A stretch of 64,000 bases of DNA from an uncultured Bacteroidota bacterium (GTDB lineage Bacteria > Bacteroidota > Bacteroidia > Flavobacteriales > Flavobacteriaceae), in contig CACPPV010000005.1 in assembly GCA_902635895.1 (NCBI GenBank), positions 1 to 64,000 of the forward strand, given 5' to 3'. Position numbers and translations under genes: made by a program. Below are positions 16,946 through 23,524 of this stretch, piece after piece (the first letter of the stretch is position 1; every line of letters begins with the position of its first letter). Below the pieces are notes generated by a model. That model was not told the origin of the DNA and searched no databases. It was given only the letters and a program-made list of their open reading frames with translations.

Positions 16946-17368
16946 CTAGTGTTCCACGTGGAACATTTTAATTTTTTCGTTTTCTTTTTTTGTCATTTCG
17001 ATTTTCTCGTCTTCATTAGAATCGTTATATCCCATAAAATGAAGCAAACCATGAACCATAACTCTTAGCATTTCGTGATCAAAAGCAACTCCAAAAGTTT
17101 TTGCGTTTTCTTTTACACGATCAACTGAAATAGCAATGTTTCCGTTAATTGTCTTTTCACAAGAGTCGTTGAACGAAAGCACATCCGTGTAGTAATCACG
17201 CCCTAAGTGCCTGCTGTTCAGGTCCTTAACCTCTTTGTCGTTGAAAAAAGCATAGACAATTTCGCCAACAACACATTGCTCGCTCTCAACAACTTTTACA
17301 AGCCATTTAGAGTAACCGGATTCATTTTTTATAGAAAACGGCGTGTTATATGTGTATTGAATCGGCAT
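16946..17368 (-). CDS. ybeY: Endoribonuclease YbeY
   Basis: 140 residues; a single-strand RNase and 16S rRNA maturation/quality factor. The metal site is at HGLLHFMGYND (residues 106-116): the first two histidines are present, but the third ligand position, usually His, is Asp116. To my knowledge Asp is common here in Bacteroidota, so activity need not be lost. NSRHLGRDYYTDVLSF near 51 is the other conserved block. The last codons (MFHVEH, stop) are written by the parS-like palindrome at 16950-16965, so this C-terminus is dictated by a DNA site and not by protein function. Upstream gene of mnmG; a TATATTTG box lies 7 nt before the ATG. Confidence 0.95.
   Translation of the reverse strand: MPIQYTYNTPFSIKNESGYSKWLVKVVESEQCVVGEIVYAFFNDKEVKDLNSRHLGRDYYTDVLSFNDSCEKTINGNIAISVDRVKENAKTFGVAFDHEMLRVMVHGLLHFMGYNDSNEDEKIEMTKKENEKIKMFHVEH
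16950..16965. other. parS-like ParB binding site 2
   Basis: Second TGTTCCACGTGGAACA palindrome, identical to 15057-15072 and 1893 bp away. It lies inside the last codons of ybeY and ends 6 bp from the mnmG start. Two exact 16-bp copies in 2 kb of a low-GC genome cannot be chance. Confidence 0.88.
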
Positions 17369-17375
17369 ATTTTTG

Positions 17376-17383
17376 CAAATATA
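17376..17383 (-). promoter_or_regulatory. -7 promoter box of the ybeY-mnmG operon
   Basis: Minus-strand TATATTTG, 7 nt before the ybeY ATG; fits TAnnTTTG. No clear -33 element. Confidence 0.5.
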
Positions 17384-17459
17384 GCTTGTTGTGAACTATA
17401 TAAAAATTTTTATTCTAAACGTTATTTTAAAAAAAGAAGAAAAAGAAAAACGAAGTCAT

Positions 17460-17467
17460 TACTTTTG
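17460..17467 (+). promoter_or_regulatory. -7 promoter box of gltX
   Basis: TACTTTTG, then a 12-nt A-rich leader, then the gltX ATG at 17480. Confidence 0.55.
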
Positions 17468-17479
17468 TAAAAAAAAATA

Positions 17480-18994
17480 ATGAGTGAAGTTAGAGTTCGT
17501 TTTGCGCCAAGCCCAACAGGGCCGCTACATATAGGCGGGTTAAGAACGGCACTGTTCAATTATTTATATGCAAAGAGAAACGGGGGTTCTTTTGTTTTAA
17601 GAATCGAAGACACTGATAAAAACAGATACGTAAAAGGCAGTGAAGCCCACATCTTAGACTCTCTAAAATGGTGTGGAATTATACCAGATGAAGGCCCTTC
17701 TTTAGGAGAGTACGGGCCCTACAGACAAAGCGAAAGACAAAACCTTTATTCTCTAAAAATTAAAGAGCTGATTGAAAAAAAACACGCTTATTATGCTTTT
17801 GACACAAATGAAGAACTTTCTGAGTTAAGAAAAGAGTGTGAAAAAAGGGGAGGGGTTTTTTCATATGGCGAACATAACAGAAAGGAGTTAAAAAACTCTA
17901 TTGTTTATGGAGAGGAAAAAACAAACGCCCTTTTAAGTGAAGGAAAAAAACACGTGATTAGATTTAAAATGCCTAAAAACAAAGAGGTTCTTTGCAAAGA
18001 CCTTTTAAGGGGAGAGGTTAAAATTAACACTAAAACACTAGACGATAAAATTTTATACAAAAGCGACGGCATGCCAACGTATCACTTTGCAAACGTGGTA
18101 GACGATCGAGAAATGAAAATATCCCATGTTATTAGAGGAGAGGAATGGTTGCCTTCTCTTGCTCTTCATGTATTAATTTATGAAGCTTTCGGTTGGGACG
18201 ACAAGCCTTTCTTTATACACCTTCCTTTAATACTTAAGCCTCAAGGAAAAGGAAAGCTTTCCAAAAGAGATGGAGAAAAATTAGGGTTTCCTGTTTTTGC
18301 AATTAAATGGGAGGGAAACAAAGCTGTAAACGGATATAAAGAAAACGGGTTTACCCCTGAAGCTGTTGTTAACTTTCTTAGCCTGCTTGGGTGGAACCCT
18401 GGGAACGAAAAAGAGATTTTCACTTTAAAAGAACTTGTTTCGTCTTTCAGTATTAAGGGATTAAACAATTCTGGGGCTCGTTTTGATCCCGAAAAAAACA
18501 CTTGGTTTAATCACGCCCACATTCAACAAATTACAGACGAAGAAATTGGAGACAAAATCATAGAAGAATTTAATAGCGAGATGTTTGAAAAAAGTGATGT
18601 GACTAAAATTGCAGCTTTAATAAAGCCTAGGCTTAATTCTCTATTAGACATAAAAACTAACTCTAGTTTTTTCTTTAACAGACCTGAAGGTTTCGAAAAC
18701 AAAGACTTAAAAAAATTTAAAGACCTAGATTTTAACAACATTATTAGGTCTATAATTGATGTAATGGATAAAGATCATGATTTAAATTTATTTAAAGAAA
18801 ATTTAGAGGAAATTGTAAAAAACAACCAATGGGGTTTTGGAAAAGTGCTTGGTTTAATAAGGCTTTCCGTTGTCGGAAACTTGAGCGGACCTGATCTTTT
18901 TAAAACTGTTGATCTACTAGGAAAAAAAGAATGTCTCTTAAGGCTTGATCACTTAAAAAAAACACTTTCTGAAGTCCAAAACAAAAGAGATTAA
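17480..18994 (+). CDS. gltX: Glutamyl-tRNA synthetase
   Basis: 504 residues, class I synthetase charging tRNA-Glu with glutamate. The HIGH-type motif is in RFAPSPTGPLHIGGLRTALF near residue 6, and the KMSKS-type loop is KLSKRDGEKLGFP near 258. The C-terminal helical anticodon-binding part ends at LSEVQNKRD. Because a separate glnS exists 1 kb downstream, this enzyme is expected to be discriminating (Glu only). Likely transcribed with the SPFH gene 63 bp downstream. Length is normal for Bacteroidota. Confidence 0.97.
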   Translation: MSEVRVRFAPSPTGPLHIGGLRTALFNYLYAKRNGGSFVLRIEDTDKNRYVKGSEAHILDSLKWCGIIPDEGPSLGEYGPYRQSERQNLYSLKIKELIEKKHAYYAFDTNEELSELRKECEKRGGVFSYGEHNRKELKNSIVYGEEKTNALLSEGKKHVIRFKMPKNKEVLCKDLLRGEVKINTKTLDDKILYKSDGMPTYHFANVVDDREMKISHVIRGEEWLPSLALHVLIYEAFGWDDKPFFIHLPLILKPQGKGKLSKRDGEKLGFPVFAIKWEGNKAVNGYKENGFTPEAVVNFLSLLGWNPGNEKEIFTLKELVSSFSIKGLNNSGARFDPEKNTWFNHAHIQQITDEEIGDKIIEEFNSEMFEKSDVTKIAALIKPRLNSLLDIKTNSSFFFNRPEGFENKDLKKFKDLDFNNIIRSIIDVMDKDHDLNLFKENLEEIVKNNQWGFGKVLGLIRLSVVGNLSGPDLFKTVDLLGKKECLLRLDHLKKTLSEVQNKRD

Positions 18995-19057
18995 AAAACT
19001 TTTTTATCGTTTGCTTTTTTGTTATATTATAGGCTAACCCTAAAACTTATATTACTT

Positions 19058-19990
19058 ATGATTTTCTTTACCCCGCTAATTGTTATTCTTTCTCTTGCCA
19101 TCCTTTATGGTACGTTTTTTATTGTTAAACAACAGTCTGCTGCTGTTGTAGAAAGGTTTGGAAAGTTTACAAGTGTTCGACACTCAGGATTACAATTGAA
19201 AATACCAATTATAGATAGAGTGGCCGGGAGACTAAGTTTAAGAATTCAACAGCTAGATGTTGTTGTGGAAACAAAAACAAAAGACGACGTATTTGTTAAG
19301 GTTAAAGTTTCTGTACAGTATATGGTTATAAAAGACAAAGTATACGACGCTTTTTATAAGCTTGACTATCCTCAAGACCAAATCACATCTTACGTTTTTG
19401 ATGTTGTTAGAGCCGAGGTGCCTAAAATGATTTTAGATGATGTTTTTGAGAAAAAAGACGACATAGCAATTGCTGTAAAAAGCGAGCTAAACGATGCAAT
19501 GAAAAACTATGGTTTTGACATAATAAAAACTCTTGTTACCGACATTGATCCAGACGCTCAAGTAAAAGAATCAATGAATAGAATTAACGCTTCTGAAAGA
19601 GAAAAAGTCGCCGCACAGTTCGAGGGAGATGCACAAAGGATTTTGATCGTTGAAAGAGCTAAAGCTGAAGCGGAAAGCAAAAGGCTTCAGGGACAAGGAA
19701 TTGCAGACCAAAGAAGAGAAATTGCTCGCGGGCTTGAAGACTCTGTTAAAGTACTTAACGGAGTAGACATTAACTCGCAAGAAGCCTCTGCGCTTATTGT
19801 AGTTACTCAACATTATGACACCCTTCAGTCAGTGGGATCAGAAAGCAACAGCAATTTAATCCTTCTTCCGAACTCCCCTCAGGCTGGTTCAGAAATGTTA
19901 AACAATATGGTTGCTTCGTTTACTGCAAGCAATCAAATTGGAGAAGAAATGAAAAAAGCTGCCCTTAGAAAAGAAAAAGGAAACAAATAG
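19058..19990 (+). CDS. SPFH/Band 7 (stomatin-like) membrane protein
   Basis: 310 residues from the ATG at 19058 (MIFFTPLIVILSLAIL). An in-frame TTG at 19019 would add 13 residues, but the ATG gives the family's usual N-terminus. One membrane helix at the start, then the SPFH domain (VKQQSAAVVERFGKF, RIQQLDVVVETKTKDDVFV), an alanine/glutamate-rich coiled coil (RAKAEAESKRLQGQG) and a C-terminal ALIVVTQHYDTLQSVG block. Such proteins form large membrane-bound rings; in bacteria they influence membrane microdomains and proteolysis, but no exact role is established for this one. It lies between gltX and convergent glnS, with 1 bp to the glnS stop. Confidence 0.9.
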   Translation: MIFFTPLIVILSLAILYGTFFIVKQQSAAVVERFGKFTSVRHSGLQLKIPIIDRVAGRLSLRIQQLDVVVETKTKDDVFVKVKVSVQYMVIKDKVYDAFYKLDYPQDQITSYVFDVVRAEVPKMILDDVFEKKDDIAIAVKSELNDAMKNYGFDIIKTLVTDIDPDAQVKESMNRINASEREKVAAQFEGDAQRILIVERAKAEAESKRLQGQGIADQRREIARGLEDSVKVLNGVDINSQEASALIVVTQHYDTLQSVGSESNSNLILLPNSPQAGSEMLNNMVASFTASNQIGEEMKKAALRKEKGNK

Positions 19991-19991
19991 T

Positions 19992-21653
19992 TTATTTCTT
20001 TTTCCAGGTGTCTCTTAAGCCTACTGTTTTGTTGAACACAAGTTTTGGATTAGAGCTGTCTACAACGAAATATCCTTTTCTTTGAAACTGAAACCTTGCT
20101 CCTTTTTTTGCAGAGCTTAAAAAAGGTTCTGCTTTTGCTGTGATTTTTTTAATTGAACCAGGGTTAACCATTTTTAAAAGCTCTTCGTCTGTTTGTGCTG
20201 ACGAAGGATTTTCGTGATGAAACAGCCTGTCGTACTCGTTTACATCAATGTCTATACAGTGTTTTCTTGAAACCCAATGAAGCGTACCTTTTACTTTTCT
20301 TTGGCTCTCTTCAGTTCCTGATCCGCTTTTGCTTTTCGGGTCGTAAGTACATAGAACCTCTTTTATGTTGTTGTTGGTGTCGTAAACTACTTGATTTGCT
20401 TTAATTATATATGCGCTTTTTAATCTAACCTCTTTACCTATAGTTAGCCTAAAAAACTTTCTGTTGGCCTCTTCTTTAAAGTCTTCTTTTTCAATATAAA
20501 GTTCTTTTGAAAAAGGAACTTCTCGGCTTCCTGAGTCGGGGTTTTCAGGGTTGTTTTCAGAAAACAAAGTCTCGTATTCAAGTTCTGAATAATTTGTAAT
20601 TGTAATTTTTAAAGGGTTCATTACAACCATGACCCTGTTGGAGGTTTTGTTTAACTCTTCTCTGGCACAATATTCAAGCAAAGAAGCTTCAATTATGTTT
20701 TCTCTTTTTGCTACACCAGCTAGTCTAACAAACTCCTTAAGAGCTTCTGGGGGAAACCCTCTTTTTCTAAGTCCTGAAATTGTTGGCATCCGAGGATCGT
20801 CCCACCCTGAGACTATGCCTTTATTTACTAAGAACATTAGTTTTCGTTTTGATGTAATCGTATGGCTTAAGTTCAAACGAGCAAACTCTCTTTGTTTTGG
20901 TCTCAATTTTGTTTTTTCAACCAGCTGGTCTAAAAACCATTCGTAAAGATCTCTATGAGGTTTAAACTCAAGTGTACACAGAGAGTGTGAAATTTGTTCT
21001 ATGTAATCGGACTGACCGTGAGCCCAGTCGTACATTGGATAAACCTTCCAAAGGGCTTTGGTTCTTGGATGCGACTTGTTAAGAACTCTGTAAATAATTG
21101 GGTCTCTCATTAACATGTTGCTTGAGGCCATGTCTATTTTAGCTCTTAAAACGTGTTCTGATTCTGAAAAATCCCCATTTGTCATTTGTTCAAATAACAT
21201 CAGGTTTTCTTGTATTGATCTTGCTCTAAAAGGACTGTCGGTTCCTGCTTTTGTAGGGGTCCCTTTTTGCTCCGCTATTTCTTCTGAGGACTGTGAGTCT
21301 ACATATGCCAAACCGTTATTAATTAGTAATATTGCCCAGTCGTGCAATTGCTTGAAATAATCTGACGCGTATCTTTCTTCAGACCAATTATATCCCAGCC
21401 AAGAAACGTCTTTTTTAATAGCGTCTATATATTGTTGTTCTTCTTTTTCTGGGTTTGTGTCGTCAAACCTAAGAACAACAGAAGAGTTGTATTTTTTCGC
21501 AAGACTAAAGTTTATCCATATAGCTTTTACGTGTCCAATATGTAAAAAGCCGTTTGGTTCTGGAGGAAACCTAAACTTAATTTTTTTTGGGTCAAAGCCA
21601 GACTGAAGGTCTTGATCTATTATGTTTTCAATAAAGTGGTTTGATTCTTTCAT
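19992..21653 (-). CDS. glnS: Glutaminyl-tRNA synthetase
   Basis: 553 residues. Class I enzyme that charges tRNA-Gln directly. The HIGH motif is PEPNGFLHIGHVKAI near residue 31; the KMSKS-equivalent is TITSKRKLMFL near 270; the C-terminal two-barrel anticodon domain runs from about 340 to the end. Present in some bacterial groups only, it removes the need for the Glu-tRNA(Gln) amidotransferase route. The gene is convergent with the SPFH gene and divergent from folB; a TAACTTTG box lies 8 nt before the ATG. Confidence 0.97.
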   Translation of the reverse strand: MKESNHFIENIIDQDLQSGFDPKKIKFRFPPEPNGFLHIGHVKAIWINFSLAKKYNSSVVLRFDDTNPEKEEQQYIDAIKKDVSWLGYNWSEERYASDYFKQLHDWAILLINNGLAYVDSQSSEEIAEQKGTPTKAGTDSPFRARSIQENLMLFEQMTNGDFSESEHVLRAKIDMASSNMLMRDPIIYRVLNKSHPRTKALWKVYPMYDWAHGQSDYIEQISHSLCTLEFKPHRDLYEWFLDQLVEKTKLRPKQREFARLNLSHTITSKRKLMFLVNKGIVSGWDDPRMPTISGLRKRGFPPEALKEFVRLAGVAKRENIIEASLLEYCAREELNKTSNRVMVVMNPLKITITNYSELEYETLFSENNPENPDSGSREVPFSKELYIEKEDFKEEANRKFFRLTIGKEVRLKSAYIIKANQVVYDTNNNIKEVLCTYDPKSKSGSGTEESQRKVKGTLHWVSRKHCIDIDVNEYDRLFHHENPSSAQTDEELLKMVNPGSIKKITAKAEPFLSSAKKGARFQFQRKGYFVVDSSNPKLVFNKTVGLRDTWKKK

Positions 21654-21661
21654 GAAAAAAA

Positions 21662-21669
21662 CAAAGTTA
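21662..21669 (-). promoter_or_regulatory. -7 promoter box of glnS
   Basis: Minus-strand TAACTTTG, 8 nt before the glnS ATG. Confidence 0.5.
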
Positions 21670-21701
21670 AATAATTCCTAAGTCTTTTTATTCCTTTAAA
21701 G

Positions 21702-21709
21702 TATCTTTG
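21702..21709 (+). promoter_or_regulatory. -7 promoter box of folB
   Basis: TATCTTTG, four bases (TTTA), then ATG at 21714. Near-leaderless arrangement as for purD, holB and the UpxY gene. Confidence 0.55.
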
Positions 21710-21713
21710 TTTA

Positions 21714-22070
21714 ATGGACAAAATTGTTTTAAAAAACGTTAGGTGTTATTCTTATCATGGTTGTTTAAAAGAAGAGTCTGTTATTGGCAGCGACTATCTT
21801 GTTAACCTCTCTGTTTATGCTGATTTAAACAAAAGCGCTAGCTCTGATCAATTAAAAGACACTGTAGATTATGTGCTTTTAAATAAAATTATAAAAACCG
21901 AAATGGCTGTGCCGTCAAAACTATTAGAACAGGTGGCCGATAGAATTATATCTTCTGCTTTCAAAAGCGACTCTAGAATAGAAAAATGCGTTGTAAAGGT
22001 GTCTAAAATTAATCCTCCAATCAACGGGGATGTTGAAAAGGTGAGCGTAAAATTGTCTAGAAAAAAATAA
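21714..22070 (+). CDS. folB: Dihydroneopterin aldolase
   Basis: 118 residues, full length. Folate pathway: splits 7,8-dihydroneopterin to 6-hydroxymethyl-dihydropterin and glycolaldehyde. The opening MDKIVLKNVRCYSYHGCLKEE holds the conserved tyrosine/histidine/glycine and the catalytic glutamate; the conserved lysine is probably in the VVKVSKINPP block near 95. Monocistronic as far as visible: 36 bp downstream lies tRNA-Cys with its own promoter box. Confidence 0.93.
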   Translation: MDKIVLKNVRCYSYHGCLKEESVIGSDYLVNLSVYADLNKSASSDQLKDTVDYVLLNKIIKTEMAVPSKLLEQVADRIISSAFKSDSRIEKCVVKVSKINPPINGDVEKVSVKLSRKK

Positions 22071-22089
22071 TGTAATTTTTAAAAAAGTG

Positions 22090-22097
22090 TATTTTTG
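22090..22097 (+). promoter_or_regulatory. -7 promoter box of tRNA-Cys
   Basis: TATTTTTG, nine bases before the first base of the mature tRNA. A good example of the TAnnTTTG motif because the downstream RNA end is known from its fold. Confidence 0.55.
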
Positions 22098-22106
22098 CGC
22101 TTCATT

Positions 22107-22177
22107 GGCACTGTGGCCGAGTGGCTAGGCAGAGCTCTGCAAAAGCTTGTACAGCGGTTCGAATCCGCTCGGTGCCT
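22107..22177 (+). tRNA. tRNA-Cys (anticodon GCA)
   Basis: 71 nt folding as a full cloverleaf: acceptor arms GGCACTG / CGGTGCC, D stem GCC/GGC, anticodon stem GAGCT/AGCTT with loop CTGCAAA (anticodon GCA at 22139-22141), T arm AGCGG-TTCGAAT-CCGCT, discriminator T as expected for cysteine. The 3' CCA is not encoded. Followed directly by a strong hairpin terminator. Confidence 0.96.
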
Positions 22178-22179
22178 CT

Positions 22180-22207
22180 AAAACCCCTTTTTAAGGGGTT
22201 TTTTTAT
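22180..22207 (+). terminator. Rho-independent terminator after tRNA-Cys (also serves the LysE gene end)
   Basis: Stem AAACCCCTT / AAGGGGTTT with a TTT loop and a following T run on the plus strand; the mirrored A run also makes it usable from the minus strand, where the LysE gene stops at 22204. Confidence 0.85.
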
Positions 22208-22842
22208 TCAAAAAAACCTTCGAAAATTAGAACAAGCCCTATTATTAATATAATTGCGTTGACAATGAGCTTTATTTTGGTAATTACACTGTCCGTTAGG
22301 CTTGTTTTTAACTGTTGCGCTAGGTATATTTTTCCAAGGTCAATTGTAAAATACGTGCCCACAATAACGAGAAAAAATACGATCATTTTATATTGACTAT
22401 CTTGAAAGCCTGGGGCGTAATTAGCAACAATTAAGATCCAAAATACAAGAACCGCAAAGTTTATTATATTTAAGCCAAAGCCTTTTATTAAGTTTTTAAT
22501 AAGGTTTGGAGATGGCGGAGGTGATTTGAATAAGTTTTGTTGTTCTTTTTTTTCTTTGTTCTGGTACATTCCCAAAAGAGTTATGCCCGCATAAAACGCA
22601 AGTAGAACACCTCCTAAAATTTTCCAAGACGGGTTTTCTTGAATAGAATTTAAAAGGTTGCTTGTACTAGCATACGCTACGGCAAAAAAAACAACTTCAG
22701 AAAAAACAACGCCAATGTTAAAAAAAACTGCGGCTTTAAATCCTTTGCTGACGCTGATTTCTAGGATTGTAAAAAACACTGGTCCAATAGTGAAAGACAA
22801 AACAATTCCCAACAAGATCGCTGGAATAAACTCGCTAATCAT
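22204..22842 (-). CDS. LysE family translocator
   Basis: 212 residues with about six transmembrane helices. The N-terminus ISEFIPAILLGIVLSFTIGPVFFTIL shows the LysE/RhtB pattern with the glycine-proline of the first helix. Family members export amino acids or related small metabolites across the inner membrane; the substrate is not predictable. It overlaps by 8 bp the upstream head-GIN gene and thus belongs to the rnr operon. A charged loop with a proline run (near 105-115) connects helices 3 and 4. Confidence 0.85.
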   Translation of the reverse strand: MISEFIPAILLGIVLSFTIGPVFFTILEISVSKGFKAAVFFNIGVVFSEVVFFAVAYASTSNLLNSIQENPSWKILGGVLLAFYAGITLLGMYQNKEKKEQQNLFKSPPPSPNLIKNLIKGFGLNIINFAVLVFWILIVANYAPGFQDSQYKMIVFFLVIVGTYFTIDLGKIYLAQQLKTSLTDSVITKIKLIVNAIILIIGLVLIFEGFFE

Positions 22843-23503
22843 TTTTTTGCTCTATTATGTTTCCGCCCAAAGAAATAACCTGATTAAATGTTTTCGGATT
22901 ACCAAAAACCTCTATAGATCCTCCAAGAGAGGCGTTAGCTTCAAAAATATCCCTTGCATAAGCTTTACAAGATCCGCCAGACGAAGCCTTTACGTTGGTT
23001 TGACTAGATGTTAATTCGTACGCTTTAATAATAGCTCCTGATTTTGCGTTAGCTTCAAAAGAAAAAGTGTTTCCTTTAAGGTTTATGACCCCACCACTGT
23101 TTGAGTTTGCAACGGTTTTTTCTGTTTCAATCTCCAATTCAATTTGTCCTCCTGATCCTGTTTTTAGATAAAGAGTAGACTGATTGATCTTGTTTTTCGA
23201 GATAACTGTTGCTCCTTCTTTTGCTTCTATTAAAAAAATTCTGCTTTTATGAGTTAGTTTAACGACTGTGTTTTGTCCTTTTAATTTTTTTACAAGCTGC
23301 ATTCTTACCGTTAAAGATCCTGATTTATTTATTACAACAACGTTGTCTATATTGTCTCCTGTAATTTTAAGTATGTTTTCTTCTCCTTCCTCCAAAACTA
23401 AGTTTATCCCGTCTAACACTTTTAGTTCTTGAAAATCTCCTATTGTTTTTTCAATTTGAGAAAAAAGAAATTGAGTTAATAAAAGAAATAATATGTTTTT
23501 CAT
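22835..23503 (-). CDS. Head-GIN domain protein (DUF2807), secreted
   Basis: 222 residues with a signal peptide (about 1-16, ending FLFSQ). The rest is a right-handed beta-solenoid of the putative auto-transporter adhesin head-GIN type: it begins FQELKVLDGINLVLEEG and continues with repeats centred on S/G-rich turns (TGSGGQIEL, SNSGGVINL, AKSGAIIKA, ASSGGSCKA, ASLGGSIEV). Found widely in Bacteroidota, often in several copies; role unknown, possibly surface or periplasmic. Lies 21 bp downstream of rnr and overlaps the LysE gene. Confidence 0.85.
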   Translation of the reverse strand: MKNILFLLLTQFLFSQIEKTIGDFQELKVLDGINLVLEEGEENILKITGDNIDNVVVINKSGSLTVRMQLVKKLKGQNTVVKLTHKSRIFLIEAKEGATVISKNKINQSTLYLKTGSGGQIELEIETEKTVANSNSGGVINLKGNTFSFEANAKSGAIIKAYELTSSQTNVKASSGGSCKAYARDIFEANASLGGSIEVFGNPKTFNQVISLGGNIIEQKND

Positions 23504-23524
23504 TTTTTAGTTTCTGTGTTAAAT

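Noticed and set aside
19019-19057. Upstream TTG start for the SPFH gene
   Set aside because: The ATG at 19058 gives the conserved membrane-anchor N-terminus; the extra 13 residues are not family-like.
20629-20946. 105-codon plus-strand frame
   Set aside because: Antisense to glnS; composition is that of a complementary reading of a real gene.
22658-23014. 118-codon plus-strand frame across lysE and the head-GIN gene
   Set aside because: Antisense shadow of two well-supported genes.
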